From the NCBI RefSeq assembly GCF_017876595.1, contig NZ_JAGIOG010000001.1, positions 2,542,001-2,606,000 on the forward strand: DNA of 64,000 bases. Reading direction: 5' to 3'. Within the stretch, counting starts at the first letter, position 1, and every line of letters begins with the position of its first letter. The DNA comes from Aeromicrobium fastidiosum (GTDB lineage Bacteria; Actinomycetota; Actinomycetes; Propionibacteriales; Nocardioidaceae). This document shows, one piece after another, positions 24,270 to 33,050 of this stretch. The notes beneath the pieces were generated by a model that saw nothing but the letters and a program-made list of their open reading frames with translations, was not told the DNA's origin and ran no database searches. Position numbers and translations under genes: made by a program.

Positions 24270-24967
24270 GCGTCCCCCTCGACCCCGGCGCGGGGCTGCC
24301 CGAGCGCGGACTGCGATTCGCGCGCGGACGTGCCGTGGGCTGGTTCCACCGGCGGTGGGAGATCCACGAGCGCGGCCAGGACCTCGTCCCCGCGGACGGG
24401 CCGGTCATCCTCGCGAGCAACCACATCGGCTGGCTCGACGGTCCGCTGCTCGTCGCCACCGCGCCGCGTCCGCCGCACGCGATGGTCAAGGAGGAGGAGT
24501 TCGCCGGTCGCGCGGGTCGGCTCCTGCGCCTGGTTGCCCAGATCAAGGTCGCCCGCGACCGCACCGACACCGGGGCACTGCGCCTGGCCGTCCGTTCGCT
24601 GGCGGCCGGCCAGTGCGTCCTGGTGTTCCCCGAGGGCCGCCGCGGCGACGGCGAGCACACCGAGTTCAAGGGCGGTGTCACCTACCTGGCGCTCGTGACC
24701 GGTGCCCCCGTCGTGCCCGTCGCGGTGTTCGGCACGCGGCAGCCGGGGGAGGGCCCGAGCGCCCGTCCGGCCCCGCGGACGCGTCTCGACATCGTCTACG
24801 GCGAGCCCATCCACCTGCCGATGCAGGCCTGGCCGCGAGATCGTGGGATGCTGGAGGACGCAGGCGACACCATCCACGATCATCTGCGTGCCCATGTATC
24901 CCGGGCCAAGGACGCGCTGCAGCGCGATCTGCCCGGCCCCCTTCCGACAGGATCCCCTGATGTCTGA
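24266..24967 (+). CDS. lysophospholipid acyltransferase (PlsC family)
   Basis: A 233-aa acyltransferase related to 1-acyl-sn-glycerol-3-phosphate acyltransferase. The catalytic HX4D motif is in [12 protein letters not shown], and the glycerolipid-binding motif is [15 protein letters not shown]. There is no clear membrane span, so peripheral membrane attachment is likely. It overlaps cmk by GTGA and der by 8 bp. Confidence 0.88.
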   Translation: MSVPLDPGAGLPERGLRFARGRAVGWFHRRWEIHERGQDLVPADGPVILASNHIGWLDGPLLVATAPRPPHAMVKEEEFAGRAGRLLRLVAQIKVARDRTDTGALRLAVRSLAAGQCVLVFPEGRRGDGEHTEFKGGVTYLALVTGAPVVPVAVFGTRQPGEGPSARPAPRTRLDIVYGEPIHLPMQAWPRDRGMLEDAGDTIHDHLRAHVSRAKDALQRDLPGPLPTGSPDV

Positions 24968-26285
24968 CGTCGTTCCCGTACTCGCCGTGATCGGGCGACC
25001 CAACGTCGGCAAGTCGACGCTGGTCAACCGCATCATCGGCCGACGCGAGGCCGTCGTCGAGGACGTGCCGGGCGTGACCCGCGACCGTGTCTCGTACGAC
25101 GCGGTCTGGAACGGTCGCGCGTTCACCGTCGTCGACACCGGCGGCTGGGACCCCGACGCCCGCGGCCTGGCCGAGCGCATCGCCGCGCAGGCCGAGATCG
25201 CGATCCAGGTCGCCGACGCCGTGCTGTTCGTCGTCGACGCGACGGTCGGCATCACCGACGTCGACGAGAAGGTCGTCCGCCTGCTGCGTGCGGCCAAGAA
25301 GCCCGTCGTGCTGGCGGCCAACAAGGTCGACGACCAGCGCACCGAGATGGAGGCCGCCGGGCTCTGGAACCTGGGACTGGGCGAGCCCTTCCCGGTCTCG
25401 GCCCTGCACGGCCGTGGCAGCGGCGACATGCTCGACGCCGTCATCGACGCCCTGCCCGATCCGCCGCCGGAGGACTTCGACGCCCCGATCGGCCCGCGCC
25501 GCGTCGCGATCGTCGGCAAGCCCAACGTCGGCAAGTCGAGCCTGCTCAACCGCCTCGCCGGCGAGGAGCGGGTCGTCGTCGACGACGCCTCGGGCACGAC
25601 GGTCGACCCCGTCGACGAGATCGTCGAGCTGGGCGGCCGCACCTGGAACTTCATCGACACCGCCGGCATCCGTCGCCGTGTGCGCGACGCGTCGGGACAC
25701 GAGTACTACGCGAGCCTGCGCACGAGCTCGGCGATCGACCGTGCCGAGGTGGCCGTCGTCATCATCGACGGCAGCGTGCCGCTGACCGAGCAGGACACCC
25801 GCATCATCAGCGCGGTCGCCGAGGCGGGTCGCGCGCTCATCATCGCGTTCAACAAGTGGGACCTCGTCGACGAGGAGCGTCGCTACTACCTCGAGCGCGA
25901 GATGGAGCGCGAGCTCGTGCAGGTGCCCTGGGCCCCGACGATCAACATCACGGCCCGCACGGGCTGGCACGTCGACCGCCTCGTCAGGGCCCTCGACGCA
26001 GCCCTCGAGGGCTGGGAGACGCGCGTGCCCACGGGCATGCTCAACGCCTTCCTCGGACGTCTGGTGGCCGAGCACCCGCACCCCGTGCGTGGCGGCAAGC
26101 AGTCGAAGATCATGTTCGGCACCCAGGCGTCCACGGCACCGCCGACGTTCGTGCTGTTCACGTCGGGCAAGCTCGAGGCGTCGTACATGCGCTTCATCGA
26201 GCGTCGTCTGCGCGAGGAGTTCGGCTTCGTCGGCTCGCCGATCCACCTGCAGCAGCGTCCGCGCAAGAAGCGCGAGCGCCGCTGA
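24960..26285 (+). CDS. der: ribosome biogenesis GTPase Der (EngA)
   Basis: Essential double-GTPase in 50S assembly. The first G domain has [15 protein letters not shown] and NKVD. The second has [14 protein letters not shown] and NKWDLV. A C-terminal KH-like domain follows (about 350-441, ending in basic RPRKKRERR). Its 441 aa are normal. The ATG at 24960 is preferred; an upstream in-frame extension would run into the acyltransferase gene. Confidence 0.96.
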   Translation: MSDVVPVLAVIGRPNVGKSTLVNRIIGRREAVVEDVPGVTRDRVSYDAVWNGRAFTVVDTGGWDPDARGLAERIAAQAEIAIQVADAVLFVVDATVGITDVDEKVVRLLRAAKKPVVLAANKVDDQRTEMEAAGLWNLGLGEPFPVSALHGRGSGDMLDAVIDALPDPPPEDFDAPIGPRRVAIVGKPNVGKSSLLNRLAGEERVVVDDASGTTVDPVDEIVELGGRTWNFIDTAGIRRRVRDASGHEYYASLRTSSAIDRAEVAVVIIDGSVPLTEQDTRIISAVAEAGRALIIAFNKWDLVDEERRYYLEREMERELVQVPWAPTINITARTGWHVDRLVRALDAALEGWETRVPTGMLNAFLGRLVAEHPHPVRGGKQSKIMFGTQASTAPPTFVLFTSGKLEASYMRFIERRLREEFGFVGSPIHLQQRPRKKRERR

Positions 26286-26303
26286 CCCGTCCCCGCGGCG
26301 TCC

Positions 26304-26367
26304 CCGCGATGTGTGACGGTTTGCACCGTTCTGCCTGCAACACCGGGGCACCTCGTCACACTTCGCG
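26304..26367 (+). repeat. 64-bp intergenic inverted-repeat element, copy 2
   Basis: It has the same termini and total length as 17779-17842 but a different 35-bp interior. The ends form a 14-bp inverted repeat with one mismatch. It sits between der and tRNA-Pro. Confidence 0.7.
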
Positions 26368-26429
26368 CGGGTGGGTGGCCGATGCGGGGGACCGGAGGGG
26401 TCTGCGGTAAAGTTCCTCTTCGGTACGAA

Positions 26430-26503
26430 CGGGCTGTAGCGCAGCTTGGTAGCGCACCTGACTGGGGGTCAGGGGGTCGCAGGTTCAAATCCTGTCAGCC
26501 CGA
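26430..26503 (+). tRNA. tRNA-Pro (anticodon GGG)
   Basis: A full cloverleaf. The acceptor is CGGGCTG with CAGCCCG. The D arm is GCGC...GCGC. The anticodon stem is CCTGA/TCAGG with loop CTGGGGG (GGG at positions 34-36, reading CCC). The T arm is GCAGG-TTCAAAT-CCTGT. The discriminator is A and no CCA is encoded. A -10-like TAAAGT lies at 26408-26413. Confidence 0.95.
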
Positions 26504-26523
26504 CGTTCGTCTGAGTAAGACCG

Positions 26524-26559
26524 GAAGCCCCGGGCCTGCGAGAGCGGGTCCGGGGCTTC
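26524..26559 (+). terminator. terminator after tRNA-Pro
   Basis: A perfect 10-bp stem, GAAGCCCCGG 26524-26533 with CCGGGGCTTC 26550-26559. Confidence 0.8.
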
Positions 26560-26655
26560 GTGCATCCCGACGCGTCGAACCGCGAGCACTGTCGAGGCGC
26601 TCGTCGGCGGCCGACGTGTCTGCGGGACGATGGTGCCCATGACACGAGGTGCGAC

Positions 26656-27252
26656 ATGGCTCTGAACACGATCGCCGTCTTCTGCGGATCCAGCTTCGGC
26701 ACCGATCCCGCCTTCGCCGACGCAGCGCGCCTGACCGGCCGCACGCTGGCGGAGCGTGGCATCGACGTCGTCTACGGCGGGGGACACGTGGGCCTGATGG
26801 GGGTCGTCGCGGACGCCGCGATCGAGGCCGGTGGCCGGGTGGTCGGCGTCATCCCGCGTCAGCTCGACGACCGCGAGCTCGCGCACCGCGGCGTCACCGA
26901 GCTGCACGTCGTGGAGTCGATGCACGAGCGCAAGCAGCTCATGGCCGATCTCTCCCAAGCGTTCATCGCCCTGCCGGGAGGTGCCGGCACGCTCGAGGAG
27001 ATCGCCGAGCAGTGGACGTGGGCGCAGCTGACGATCCACGCCAAGCCCAGCGGCTTCCTCGACGTCGCGGGGTTCTGGGCCCCCATGCGGCAGATGCTCG
27101 ACTCGATGGTGTCGTCGGGCTTCGTGCGGACCGAGCAGTCGGGCATCGTGTCGTTCGACGACGACCTCGACGCCCTGCTGGAGAAGCTGTCGGCCCCGCC
27201 GTCGTGGACCGACAAGTGGGGCGCGCCCACCGCACCTGCTCCGACGCCGTGA
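26656..27252 (+). CDS. LOG family protein (cytokinin riboside 5'-monophosphate phosphoribohydrolase-like)
   Basis: A 198-aa protein with the lysine-decarboxylase-like / LOG fold. The fold begins AVFCGSSFGTDPAFADAA and contains VYGGGHVGLMG. The catalytic motif PGGAGTLEE is near residue 108, preceded by MHERKQLM. In characterised members it releases free cytokinin bases from nucleotides; the bacterial substrate is often unknown. The ATG at 26656 has GAGG a few bases upstream. The next gene begins inside its stop (GTGA). Confidence 0.9.
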   Translation: MALNTIAVFCGSSFGTDPAFADAARLTGRTLAERGIDVVYGGGHVGLMGVVADAAIEAGGRVVGVIPRQLDDRELAHRGVTELHVVESMHERKQLMADLSQAFIALPGGAGTLEEIAEQWTWAQLTIHAKPSGFLDVAGFWAPMRQMLDSMVSSGFVRTEQSGIVSFDDDLDALLEKLSAPPSWTDKWGAPTAPAPTP

Positions 27253-27662
27253 CGCCGCCGGTCATCCACGTCGCGGCAGCGCTTGCGGTCGACGACCGCG
27301 GCCGGGCCCTGATGGTGCGCAAGCACGGCACGACGATGTTCATGCAGCCCGGCGGCAAGATCGAGCCGGGGGAGCACCCGCTCGACGCGTTGCGGCGCGA
27401 GCTGGGCGAGGAGCTCGGTCTCGACCTGCCGACCGCCTCGTTCACCTGGGTCGGGACGTTCGAGGAGGACGCCGCGAACGAGCCGGGTCATGTCGTGCGG
27501 GCCGAGGTGTACTCGGTGACCGTCGACGGTGCATCGCCTGTCGCAGCCGCCGAGATCGCGGAGTGCCGCTGGGTCGACGTCGCCGACCCGGGCGACATCG
27601 ACCTCGCGCCGCTGAGCCGCGAGGCGCTCCTGCCCATCCTGGTGGCGCGCACCGGTGGTTGA
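27249..27662 (+). CDS. NUDIX hydrolase (MutT-like)
   Basis: A 137-aa NUDIX protein with a perfect box, GGKIEPGEHPLDALRRELGEELGL, near residues 37-60. It is short and single-domain, like MutT-type or general NDP-X hydrolases. The substrate cannot be inferred. The GTG start forms a 4-bp overlap with the LOG gene, so the two are co-translated. Confidence 0.87.
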   Translation: MTPPVIHVAAALAVDDRGRALMVRKHGTTMFMQPGGKIEPGEHPLDALRRELGEELGLDLPTASFTWVGTFEEDAANEPGHVVRAEVYSVTVDGASPVAAAEIAECRWVDVADPGDIDLAPLSREALLPILVARTGG

Positions 27663-27671
27663 GATGTCAAC

Positions 27672-27677
27672 TACCCT
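27672..27677 (+). promoter_or_regulatory. -10 element, leaderless esterase gene
   Basis: TACCCT ends 6 nt before the ATG at 27684, predicting transcription from the A of the start codon. It also argues against the GTG at 27678. Confidence 0.5.
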
Positions 27678-27683
27678 GTGGGC

Positions 27684-28307
27684 ATGACGTTCACGATCGA
27701 CGACGCCCAGACCATCCGCGGCGGGGAAGACAGCGCGCCGCTGGTGCTGCTCCTGCACGGCTACGGCTCGAACGAGCAGGACCTCCCGAGCCTGGTGCCG
27801 CATCTCCCGCCGGGTCTCGCCCACGCGTCGGTGCGAGCACCCATCGCGATGGCCCAGGGCGCATACGCGTGGGTGCCGATCGGCGTGCCGGGACGCCCCG
27901 ACCCCGCAGTCATCGCCGACTCGACCCGGGCCCTGCTGTCCTGGCTCGACGGGCACGTCGCCCCCGAGCGTGTCGTCGTCCCGCTTGGGTTCTCGCAGGG
28001 CGGTCTGATGGTCACGCAGCTGCTGCGTGCCCGCCCCGACCGATTCGCTGCGGCGCTCGTGCTGTCGGGCTTCGTGCTCGACCAGCCGGCCGTCGGCGAC
28101 GCGGCGCTCGCGGCGAGCGGGGTGCCGGTGTTCTTCGGCCACGGCGACGCCGACCCGATCATCCCGGCCGATGCGACCCAGCGGGCGTCCGCCTGGCTCG
28201 CCGACCACGCCGACGTCACCGACCGGACGTACACGGGACTCGCGCACAGCATCTCGGCCGACGAGCTCGCCGACGTCCATGCCTTCGTGACGTCGCACCT
28301 CGGCTGA
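27684..28307 (+). CDS. alpha/beta hydrolase, carboxylesterase/phospholipase family
   Basis: A 207-aa small serine esterase of the YpfH/carboxylesterase type. The oxyanion region is LLLHGYGSNEQDL. The nucleophile serine is in GFSQGGLM. The acid is probably Asp in GHGDADPIIP and the histidine is in GLAHSI. No signal peptide is visible, so it should be cytoplasmic. The substrate is unknown. Confidence 0.88.
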   Translation: MTFTIDDAQTIRGGEDSAPLVLLLHGYGSNEQDLPSLVPHLPPGLAHASVRAPIAMAQGAYAWVPIGVPGRPDPAVIADSTRALLSWLDGHVAPERVVVPLGFSQGGLMVTQLLRARPDRFAAALVLSGFVLDQPAVGDAALAASGVPVFFGHGDADPIIPADATQRASAWLADHADVTDRTYTGLAHSISADELADVHAFVTSHLG

Positions 28308-28326
28308 GACTGGGACTGACGCCGGG

Positions 28327-28692
28327 TCAGCGTCCGCGCAGTCGGTCCATCGCGCGCCGGTCGCGCTTGGTCGGACGTCCGGCACCGCGGTCGCGGCGCG
28401 GCATGACAGCGACCTCCTCCTTGGGCGGCGGCGGAGGGGTCTTGTCGACGTAGCACTGCACCGCCACTGGGGCACCGACCCGCTTGACGATGATCTTGGT
28501 GACCACCACGATGCGCAGACCGCCCTCGGTCAGCGCCTCGATGCGGTCGCCGATGTTGACCGGCTGCGAGGGCTTGGCCTTGGCACCGTTGATGCGCACG
28601 TGCCCGGCCTTGCACTCCTTGGAGGCGATCGAGCGGTTCTTGTACAGCCGCACGGACGACACCCACACGTCGGCGCGGGCGGAGCTGTCCAT
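28327..28692 (-). CDS. RNA-binding S4 domain protein, Hsp15/HslR-like
   Basis: A 121-aa protein. Its S4 domain covers about residues 1-55 (VWVSSVRLYKNRSIASKECKAG then GAKAKPSQPVNIGDRIEAL), and a basic Pro/Arg-rich tail follows. HslR-type proteins bind stalled 50S subunits carrying peptidyl-tRNA (family knowledge). It is divergent from another S4 gene starting 22 bp away, with facing -10 elements between. A TAGAGT hexamer ends 6 nt before its ATG on the minus strand, predicting a leaderless mRNA. Confidence 0.88.
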   Translation of the reverse strand: MDSSARADVWVSSVRLYKNRSIASKECKAGHVRINGAKAKPSQPVNIGDRIEALTEGGLRIVVVTKIIVKRVGAPVAVQCYVDKTPPPPPKEEVAVMPRRDRGAGRPTKRDRRAMDRLRGR

Positions 28693-28698
28693 GCGGCG

Positions 28699-28708
28699 AC
28701 TCTAGACT
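28699..28708. promoter_or_regulatory. overlapping divergent -10 elements for two leaderless S4 genes
   Basis: On the plus strand TAGACT (28703-28708) ends 6 nt before ATG 28715. On the minus strand TAGAGT (28704-28699) ends 6 nt before ATG 28692. The two hexamers share two base pairs. Confidence 0.55.
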
Positions 28709-28714
28709 GGCCGC

Positions 28715-28948
28715 ATGAGCACCGAAGGGGTCGAGGTCATCGAGATCAGCGGCGACATGATCCGGCTGGGCCAGTTCCTGAAGTTCGCCAACTTCGCCGA
28801 CTCCGGTGCCCACGCCGGGGCGATGATCGCCGACGGCGACGTCCTGGTCGACGGCGTCATCGAGACCCGGCGCGGACGCCAGCTCGGCAAGGGCATGGTT
28901 GTCGAGGTGCGGACGGCCGCCGAGACGCACGTCGCCCAGGTCGGCTGA
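28715..28948 (+). CDS. small S4-domain RNA-binding protein (YbcJ/YaaA-like)
   Basis: A 77-aa protein that is essentially one S4 domain: IRLGQFLKFANFADSGAHAG, then DVLVDGVIETRRGRQLGKG. Small proteins of this type are thought to bind structured RNA. Its start lies 22 bp from the start of a divergent HslR-like S4 gene, and its 3' end is 2 bp from that of a convergent membrane protein gene. Confidence 0.87.
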   Translation: MSTEGVEVIEISGDMIRLGQFLKFANFADSGAHAGAMIADGDVLVDGVIETRRGRQLGKGMVVEVRTAAETHVAQVG

Positions 28949-28950
28949 CC

Positions 28951-29388
28951 TCAGGCCAGGCGGTCGCGCCAGGCACCCACGTCGGGCACCGTGAACGCGG
29001 CCGCGTCCGTGAGCCCGTCGACGTCCCACGTGACGAGCAGCAGATCGGTACCCGTGGTCTTGCCCAGGAAGTGCCGGGTCGCACGGGTGGACGTGATCGC
29101 GTCGCGCGGCACCACGACGTCGCGCTCGGGAAGCAGCTGGGCGAACAGCAGGTGAGTGTCGCCCATCGCGAGGGTCCCCATGCCGCGGGTCTGGATGCGA
29201 CCCTCCGACGCGATCCCCAGGAGACTCGCGGGCTCGGAGTGCGTGGGAGTGACGGTCGCGAGCCGCTCGCGGTGACGCGTGCGCAGCGAGCGGACGCGCA
29301 GGAGCCCGACCAGCGCGAAGGCCAGCAGACCGAGCAGCAGTCCGGCGATGACGATGATGACGATCTCCAGCACGGCCCCAGTCTGCAC
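28951..29388 (-). CDS. small single-span membrane protein of unknown function
   Basis: A 145-aa protein. One strong membrane helix covers about residues 7-30 (LEIVIIVIAGLLLGLLAFALVG), followed by a basic stretch (RVRSLRTRHRER) and a ~105-residue cytoplasmic domain rich in beta strands. That domain (GMGTLAMGDTHLLFAQLLPERDVVVP...) resembles PH-like membrane-associated domains, but I cannot assign it firmly. The GTG start is the longest option; a second GTG five codons in is possible. It is convergent with the small S4 gene. Confidence 0.75.
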   Translation of the reverse strand: MQTGAVLEIVIIVIAGLLLGLLAFALVGLLRVRSLRTRHRERLATVTPTHSEPASLLGIASEGRIQTRGMGTLAMGDTHLLFAQLLPERDVVVPRDAITSTRATRHFLGKTTGTDLLLVTWDVDGLTDAAAFTVPDVGAWRDRLA

Positions 29389-29414
29389 CAGGCACGTGCC
29401 GCGGCGGACGTCCC

Positions 29415-29420
29415 TACGAT
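29415..29420 (+). promoter_or_regulatory. -10 element, leaderless LLM oxidoreductase gene
   Basis: TACGAT ends 6 nt before the ATG at 29427. Confidence 0.5.
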
Positions 29421-29426
29421 GGATGC

Positions 29427-30482
29427 ATGGCTGCCCACCACACCCCGCTCGAGCTCGGCCTCGACACGTTCGGCGACGTCACGGCCGATGCCGACGGACG
29501 TCCGCTTCCCTACGACCAGGTGATCCGCGACATCGTCGAGCAGGCCGTGCTCGCCGATGAGCTGGGGCTGTCGTTCTTCGGCGTCGGTGAGCACCACCGC
29601 GACGACTTCGCCGTGAGTGCGCCCGAGGTGGTCCTGGCGGCGATCGCGTCGCGCACGACACAGATCCACCTCGGGACGGCCGTGACGGTGCTGAGCTCTG
29701 ACGATCCCATCCGCGTGTACGAGCGCTTCGCGACGCTCGACGCGGTCTCGAACGGCCGGGCCGAGGTCATCCTCGGACGCGGCTCGTTCACGGAGTCGTT
29801 CCCGTTGTTCGGTCTCGATCTCGGCCAGTACGAGGAGCTGTTCAGCGAGAAGCTCGATCTGTTCGCCGCGCTGCGCGCCGAGGGGTCGATCACCTGGCAG
29901 GGTGCGCTGCGGCCCCCGTTGGTCGATCAGCACGTCTTCCCGAAGACCGCCTCGGGATCGCTCCGCACATGGATCGGGGTCGGCGGAAGCCCGGAATCCG
30001 TCGTTCGCGCGGCTCGCTACGGCATCCCGCTGATGCTCGCGATCATCGGTGGCCCGCCGGCGCAGTTCGCGCAGTTCACCGATCTCTACCGCCGGGCCCT
30101 CGACCAGCTGGGCCAGCCGCGGCTGCCGGTCGGCGTGCACTCGCCGGGACACGTCGCCGACACCGACGAGCAGGCCCGCGACGAGTTGTGGCCGCACTTC
30201 GCGCAGCAGCGCGAGCGCATCGGTCGCGAGCGGGGCTGGCCCCCGCCGACGCGAGCGGAGTTCGATGCCGCGGCGGGTCCCGAGGGAGCCGTCTACGTCG
30301 GCTCGCCACAGACCGTCGCCGACAAGATCGTCCGCAACACCCGCATCCTCGGCCTCGATCGCTTCGACCTCAAGTTCAGCAACGGGGCGCTGTCGCACGA
30401 CCGCCTGATGCGCAGCATCGAGCTGTACGGCCGCGAGGTCGCCCCCCTGGTGCACGCGGCGCTCGCCGAAGGCGTCGCATGA
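29427..30482 (+). CDS. LLM-class flavin-dependent oxidoreductase
   Basis: A 351-aa TIM-barrel protein of the bacterial luciferase-like monooxygenase superfamily, using reduced flavin or F420. Typical segments are VEQAVLADELGLSFFGVGEH, IHLGTAVTVLSSDDPIRVYE, FATLDAVSNGRAEVILGRGS and the C-terminal YVGSPQTVADKI. It resembles the F420/FMN 'atypical probable FMN' subgroup. Substrate unknown. It stands as a single gene. Confidence 0.9.
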   Translation: MAAHHTPLELGLDTFGDVTADADGRPLPYDQVIRDIVEQAVLADELGLSFFGVGEHHRDDFAVSAPEVVLAAIASRTTQIHLGTAVTVLSSDDPIRVYERFATLDAVSNGRAEVILGRGSFTESFPLFGLDLGQYEELFSEKLDLFAALRAEGSITWQGALRPPLVDQHVFPKTASGSLRTWIGVGGSPESVVRAARYGIPLMLAIIGGPPAQFAQFTDLYRRALDQLGQPRLPVGVHSPGHVADTDEQARDELWPHFAQQRERIGRERGWPPPTRAEFDAAAGPEGAVYVGSPQTVADKIVRNTRILGLDRFDLKFSNGALSHDRLMRSIELYGREVAPLVHAALAEGVA

Positions 30483-30568
30483 CGCCGCGGCAGGCCTGAC
30501 CGAGCCGGTCAGGTGGCCACCGCCGGGGGCGCTGCACGGCGGGGGCCGGATGCCTTCCGGCGGCGGAC

Positions 30569-30574
30569 TACGCT
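30569..30574 (+). promoter_or_regulatory. -10 element upstream of cysteine desulfurase
   Basis: TACGCT ends 9 nt before the ATG at 30584, so the leader would be only a few nucleotides. Confidence 0.4.
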
Positions 30575-30583
30575 TGTCCTGCG

Positions 30584-31789
30584 ATGACCACGACCCCACG
30601 CTCCGTCTACCTCGACCACGCGGCGACCACGCCGATGGTCCCCGAGGCGATCGCAGCACTCGCCGAGCAGCTGGCGGTCACGGGCAACGCCTCGTCGCTG
30701 CACGCCTCGGGTCGCGCGGCGCGCCGCACCGTCGAGGAGGCCCGTGAGCTGATCGCCGAGCGGTTCGGTGCCCGTCCCAGCGAGGTCGTGTTCTGCTCGG
30801 GAGGCACCGAGGCCAACAACCTCGCGATCAAGGGCATCTACTGGTCGCGCCGGGCCCAGCGGCCGGAGCGCAACCGCATCGTCTTCAGCTCGATCGAGCA
30901 CCACGCGCTGCTCGACCCCGTCACCTGGCTGGCCCAGCACGAGGGTGCGCGGGTCGACATGACCCCCGTCGACAAGCAGGGACGCATCGTCGTCGACGAG
31001 CTGCGGGCCGCGGTCGAGCGCGATCCGTCGAGCGTCTCGGCCGTCACGACGATGTGGGCCAACAACGAGATGGGCACGATCCAGCCCATCGCCGACGTCG
31101 TCGACATCGCCCGTACGCACGGCATCCCCGTCCACAGCGACGCCGTGCAGGCCGCCGGCTACGTGCCGCTCGACTTCGCCGCCAGTGATCTGGACGCCAT
31201 GACGATCACGGCGCACAAGCTCGGCGGGCCGGTGGGCGTCGGTGCCCTGGTGATCGGTCGTGAGCTCGCCGCTACGCCGCTGCTGCATGGGGGTGGCCAG
31301 GAGCGCGACCTGCGCTCCGGCACGGTCAGCGTGCCGCTGATCGCCGCGTTCGCCGCGGCCGTCGACGTGACGGTCGGCCGGCAGGGCGAGACCGTGGCGC
31401 GCATCGAGTCGCTGCGCCGGCGGCTCGTGGCCGGCATCGTCCGGGCCGTGCCCGACGCGATCGTCAACGGCGACCCCGAGCCCGGCAACGACCACCGGCT
31501 GCCCAACATCGCGCACGTCACGTTCCCGGGCTGCGAGGGCGACGCGATGCTGATGCTCCTCGACGCCCAGGGCATCGAGTGCTCGACCGGATCGGCGTGC
31601 GCCGCGGGTGTGCCGCAGCCCAGCCACGTGCTGCTCGCGATGGGCTACGACGACGTCGCTGCCCGTGGGTCGCTCAGGTTCAGCCTCGGTCACACCTCCA
31701 CCGAGGCCGATGTCGACCGGCTCGTCGCGGCGCTGCCGGCCGTGCACGAGCGGGCCCGTCGGGCGTCCCTCGTGCGGAGCAGCTCGTGA
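30584..31789 (+). CDS. cysteine desulfurase (NifS/IscS family)
   Basis: A PLP enzyme that takes sulfur from cysteine, here most likely for tRNA thiolation by the adjacent MnmA. It starts [23 protein letters not shown] and [11 protein letters not shown] (cofactor-stacking His) are present. The Schiff-base lysine is in [13 protein letters not shown]. The persulfide cysteine is in the mobile loop [11 protein letters not shown]. Its 401 aa are normal. The mnmA gene follows after 22 bp. No iscU, iscA or SUF genes are nearby. Confidence 0.94.
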   Translation: MTTTPRSVYLDHAATTPMVPEAIAALAEQLAVTGNASSLHASGRAARRTVEEARELIAERFGARPSEVVFCSGGTEANNLAIKGIYWSRRAQRPERNRIVFSSIEHHALLDPVTWLAQHEGARVDMTPVDKQGRIVVDELRAAVERDPSSVSAVTTMWANNEMGTIQPIADVVDIARTHGIPVHSDAVQAAGYVPLDFAASDLDAMTITAHKLGGPVGVGALVIGRELAATPLLHGGGQERDLRSGTVSVPLIAAFAAAVDVTVGRQGETVARIESLRRRLVAGIVRAVPDAIVNGDPEPGNDHRLPNIAHVTFPGCEGDAMLMLLDAQGIECSTGSACAAGVPQPSHVLLAMGYDDVAARGSLRFSLGHTSTEADVDRLVAALPAVHERARRASLVRSSS

Positions 31790-31811
31790 GAGCCCCGTGC
31801 CGGAGGCACCG

Positions 31812-32921
31812 ATGAGGATCTGTGCTGCGATGTCGGGCGGGGTCGACTCGGCCGTGGCCGCGGCGCGCGCCGTCGACGCGGGCCACGACGTCACGGGCGT
31901 CCACCTCGCGCTGAGTCGCAACCCGCGGTCGTACCGCTCGGGTGCGCGCGGGTGCTGCTCGATCGAGGACGCGGGCGACGCCCGTCGCGCCGCCGACGCC
32001 CTCGGCATCCCGTTCTACGTGTGGGACATGAGCGAGGAGTTCGCCGACCACGTCGTCGACGACTTCGTCGCCGAGTACACCGCCGGACGCACCCCCAACC
32101 CGTGCCTGCGCTGCAACGAGAAGATCAAGTTCGCCGCGGTGCTCGACCGGGCGCTCGCGCTGGGCTTCGACGCCGTTGCGACGGGTCACTACGCGCAGCT
32201 CGAGACGTCCGCCGACGGCACGATCGAGATGCACCGAGCGATCGACATGGGCAAGGACCAGTCGTACGTCCTCGGCGTGCTGACGCAGGAGCAGCTGGCC
32301 CACTCGCTGTTCCCGCTCGGCGACACGACCAAGGACGTCGTCCGTGCCGAGGCCGCCGCCCGGGGCATCCAGGTCGCCCAGAAACCCGACAGCCACGACA
32401 TCTGCTTCATCCCCGACGGCGACAACGCGGGCTGGCTGGCCGAGAAGCTGGGTCCGAAGCCCGGCACGATCGTCGACGAGGACGGTGCCGTGCTGCGCGA
32501 GCACGACGGTGCTTACGCGTTCACGATCGGCCAGCGGCGTGGGCTGCGCCTCGGGGTTCCGGCCGACGACGGCAAGCCCCGGTTCGTGCTCGACATCGAG
32601 CCGGTCAGCGGCACCGTGACGGTCGGATCGCGCGAGGCGCTGCTCGTCGACGCCCTCGAGTGCATCAAGCCGCTGTGGTGCGGGGCACCGCCCGCGGGGA
32701 CGCTCGACTGCACGGTGCAGCTGCGCGCACACGGCGACGAGCACCGGGCGCGGGTCACGGTCTCGCCGGGGTCGCCGGTTGAGCCTGTCGAAACCGTCCA
32801 CGTCGAGCTGATCGATCCCGCCAGCGGCATCGCCCCCGGCCAGGCCTGCGTCGTCTACGCCGGCACGCGCGTCGTCGGATCCGCCACGATCGCCTCCACC
32901 TCCCGCGTGGCGGTGCACTAG
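31812..32921 (+). CDS. mnmA: tRNA-specific 2-thiouridylase MnmA
   Basis: Thiolates the wobble uridine of tRNA-Lys, tRNA-Glu and tRNA-Gln. The PP-loop is [14 protein letters not shown]. The catalytic cysteines are in [12 protein letters not shown] and [30 protein letters not shown] and GQRRGLRLG are family segments. Its 369 aa are normal. Near the C-terminus a dispersed repeat (32777-32795) encodes VEPVETV inside the beta-barrel domain. The stop codon lies inside another repeat. The ATG has GGAGG 5 nt upstream. Confidence 0.95.
   Translation: MRICAAMSGGVDSAVAAARAVDAGHDVTGVHLALSRNPRSYRSGARGCCSIEDAGDARRAADALGIPFYVWDMSEEFADHVVDDFVAEYTAGRTPNPCLRCNEKIKFAAVLDRALALGFDAVATGHYAQLETSADGTIEMHRAIDMGKDQSYVLGVLTQEQLAHSLFPLGDTTKDVVRAEAAARGIQVAQKPDSHDICFIPDGDNAGWLAEKLGPKPGTIVDEDGAVLREHDGAYAFTIGQRRGLRLGVPADDGKPRFVLDIEPVSGTVTVGSREALLVDALECIKPLWCGAPPAGTLDCTVQLRAHGDEHRARVTVSPGSPVEPVETVHVELIDPASGIAPGQACVVYAGTRVVGSATIASTSRVAVH
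32777..32795 (-). repeat. GGTTTCGACAGGCTCAACC repeat inside mnmA
   Basis: An exact 19-bp copy on the minus strand, related to two degenerate copies in scpB (21659-21701). It is read through in frame. Confidence 0.6.
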
Positions 32922-33020
32922 CGTCCACCCCAGCCAGGGGCCGGTGCGCTGGCGTCCAGCCCGGCGCGTCAGGTGGACGCTGTCGCACCGCTCAGATGGC
33001 GGGTGGACGCTCACGCACCG
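32911..33020 (+). repeat. nested inverted-repeat cluster (CGGTGCGCTGGCGTCCA family)
   Basis: Two left arms (32911-32927 and 32942-32958) and two right arms (TGGACGCTGTCGCACCG 32974-32990 and TGGACGCTCACGCACCG 33004-33020). The inner left-right pair spans 49 bp with a 15-bp interior, exactly like 49191-49239. The mnmA stop codon (32919-32921) is inside the first arm. It may also terminate mnmA transcription. Confidence 0.65.
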
Positions 33021-33050
33021 CCTCACGAACCATCGACAGACAGGAACCGC

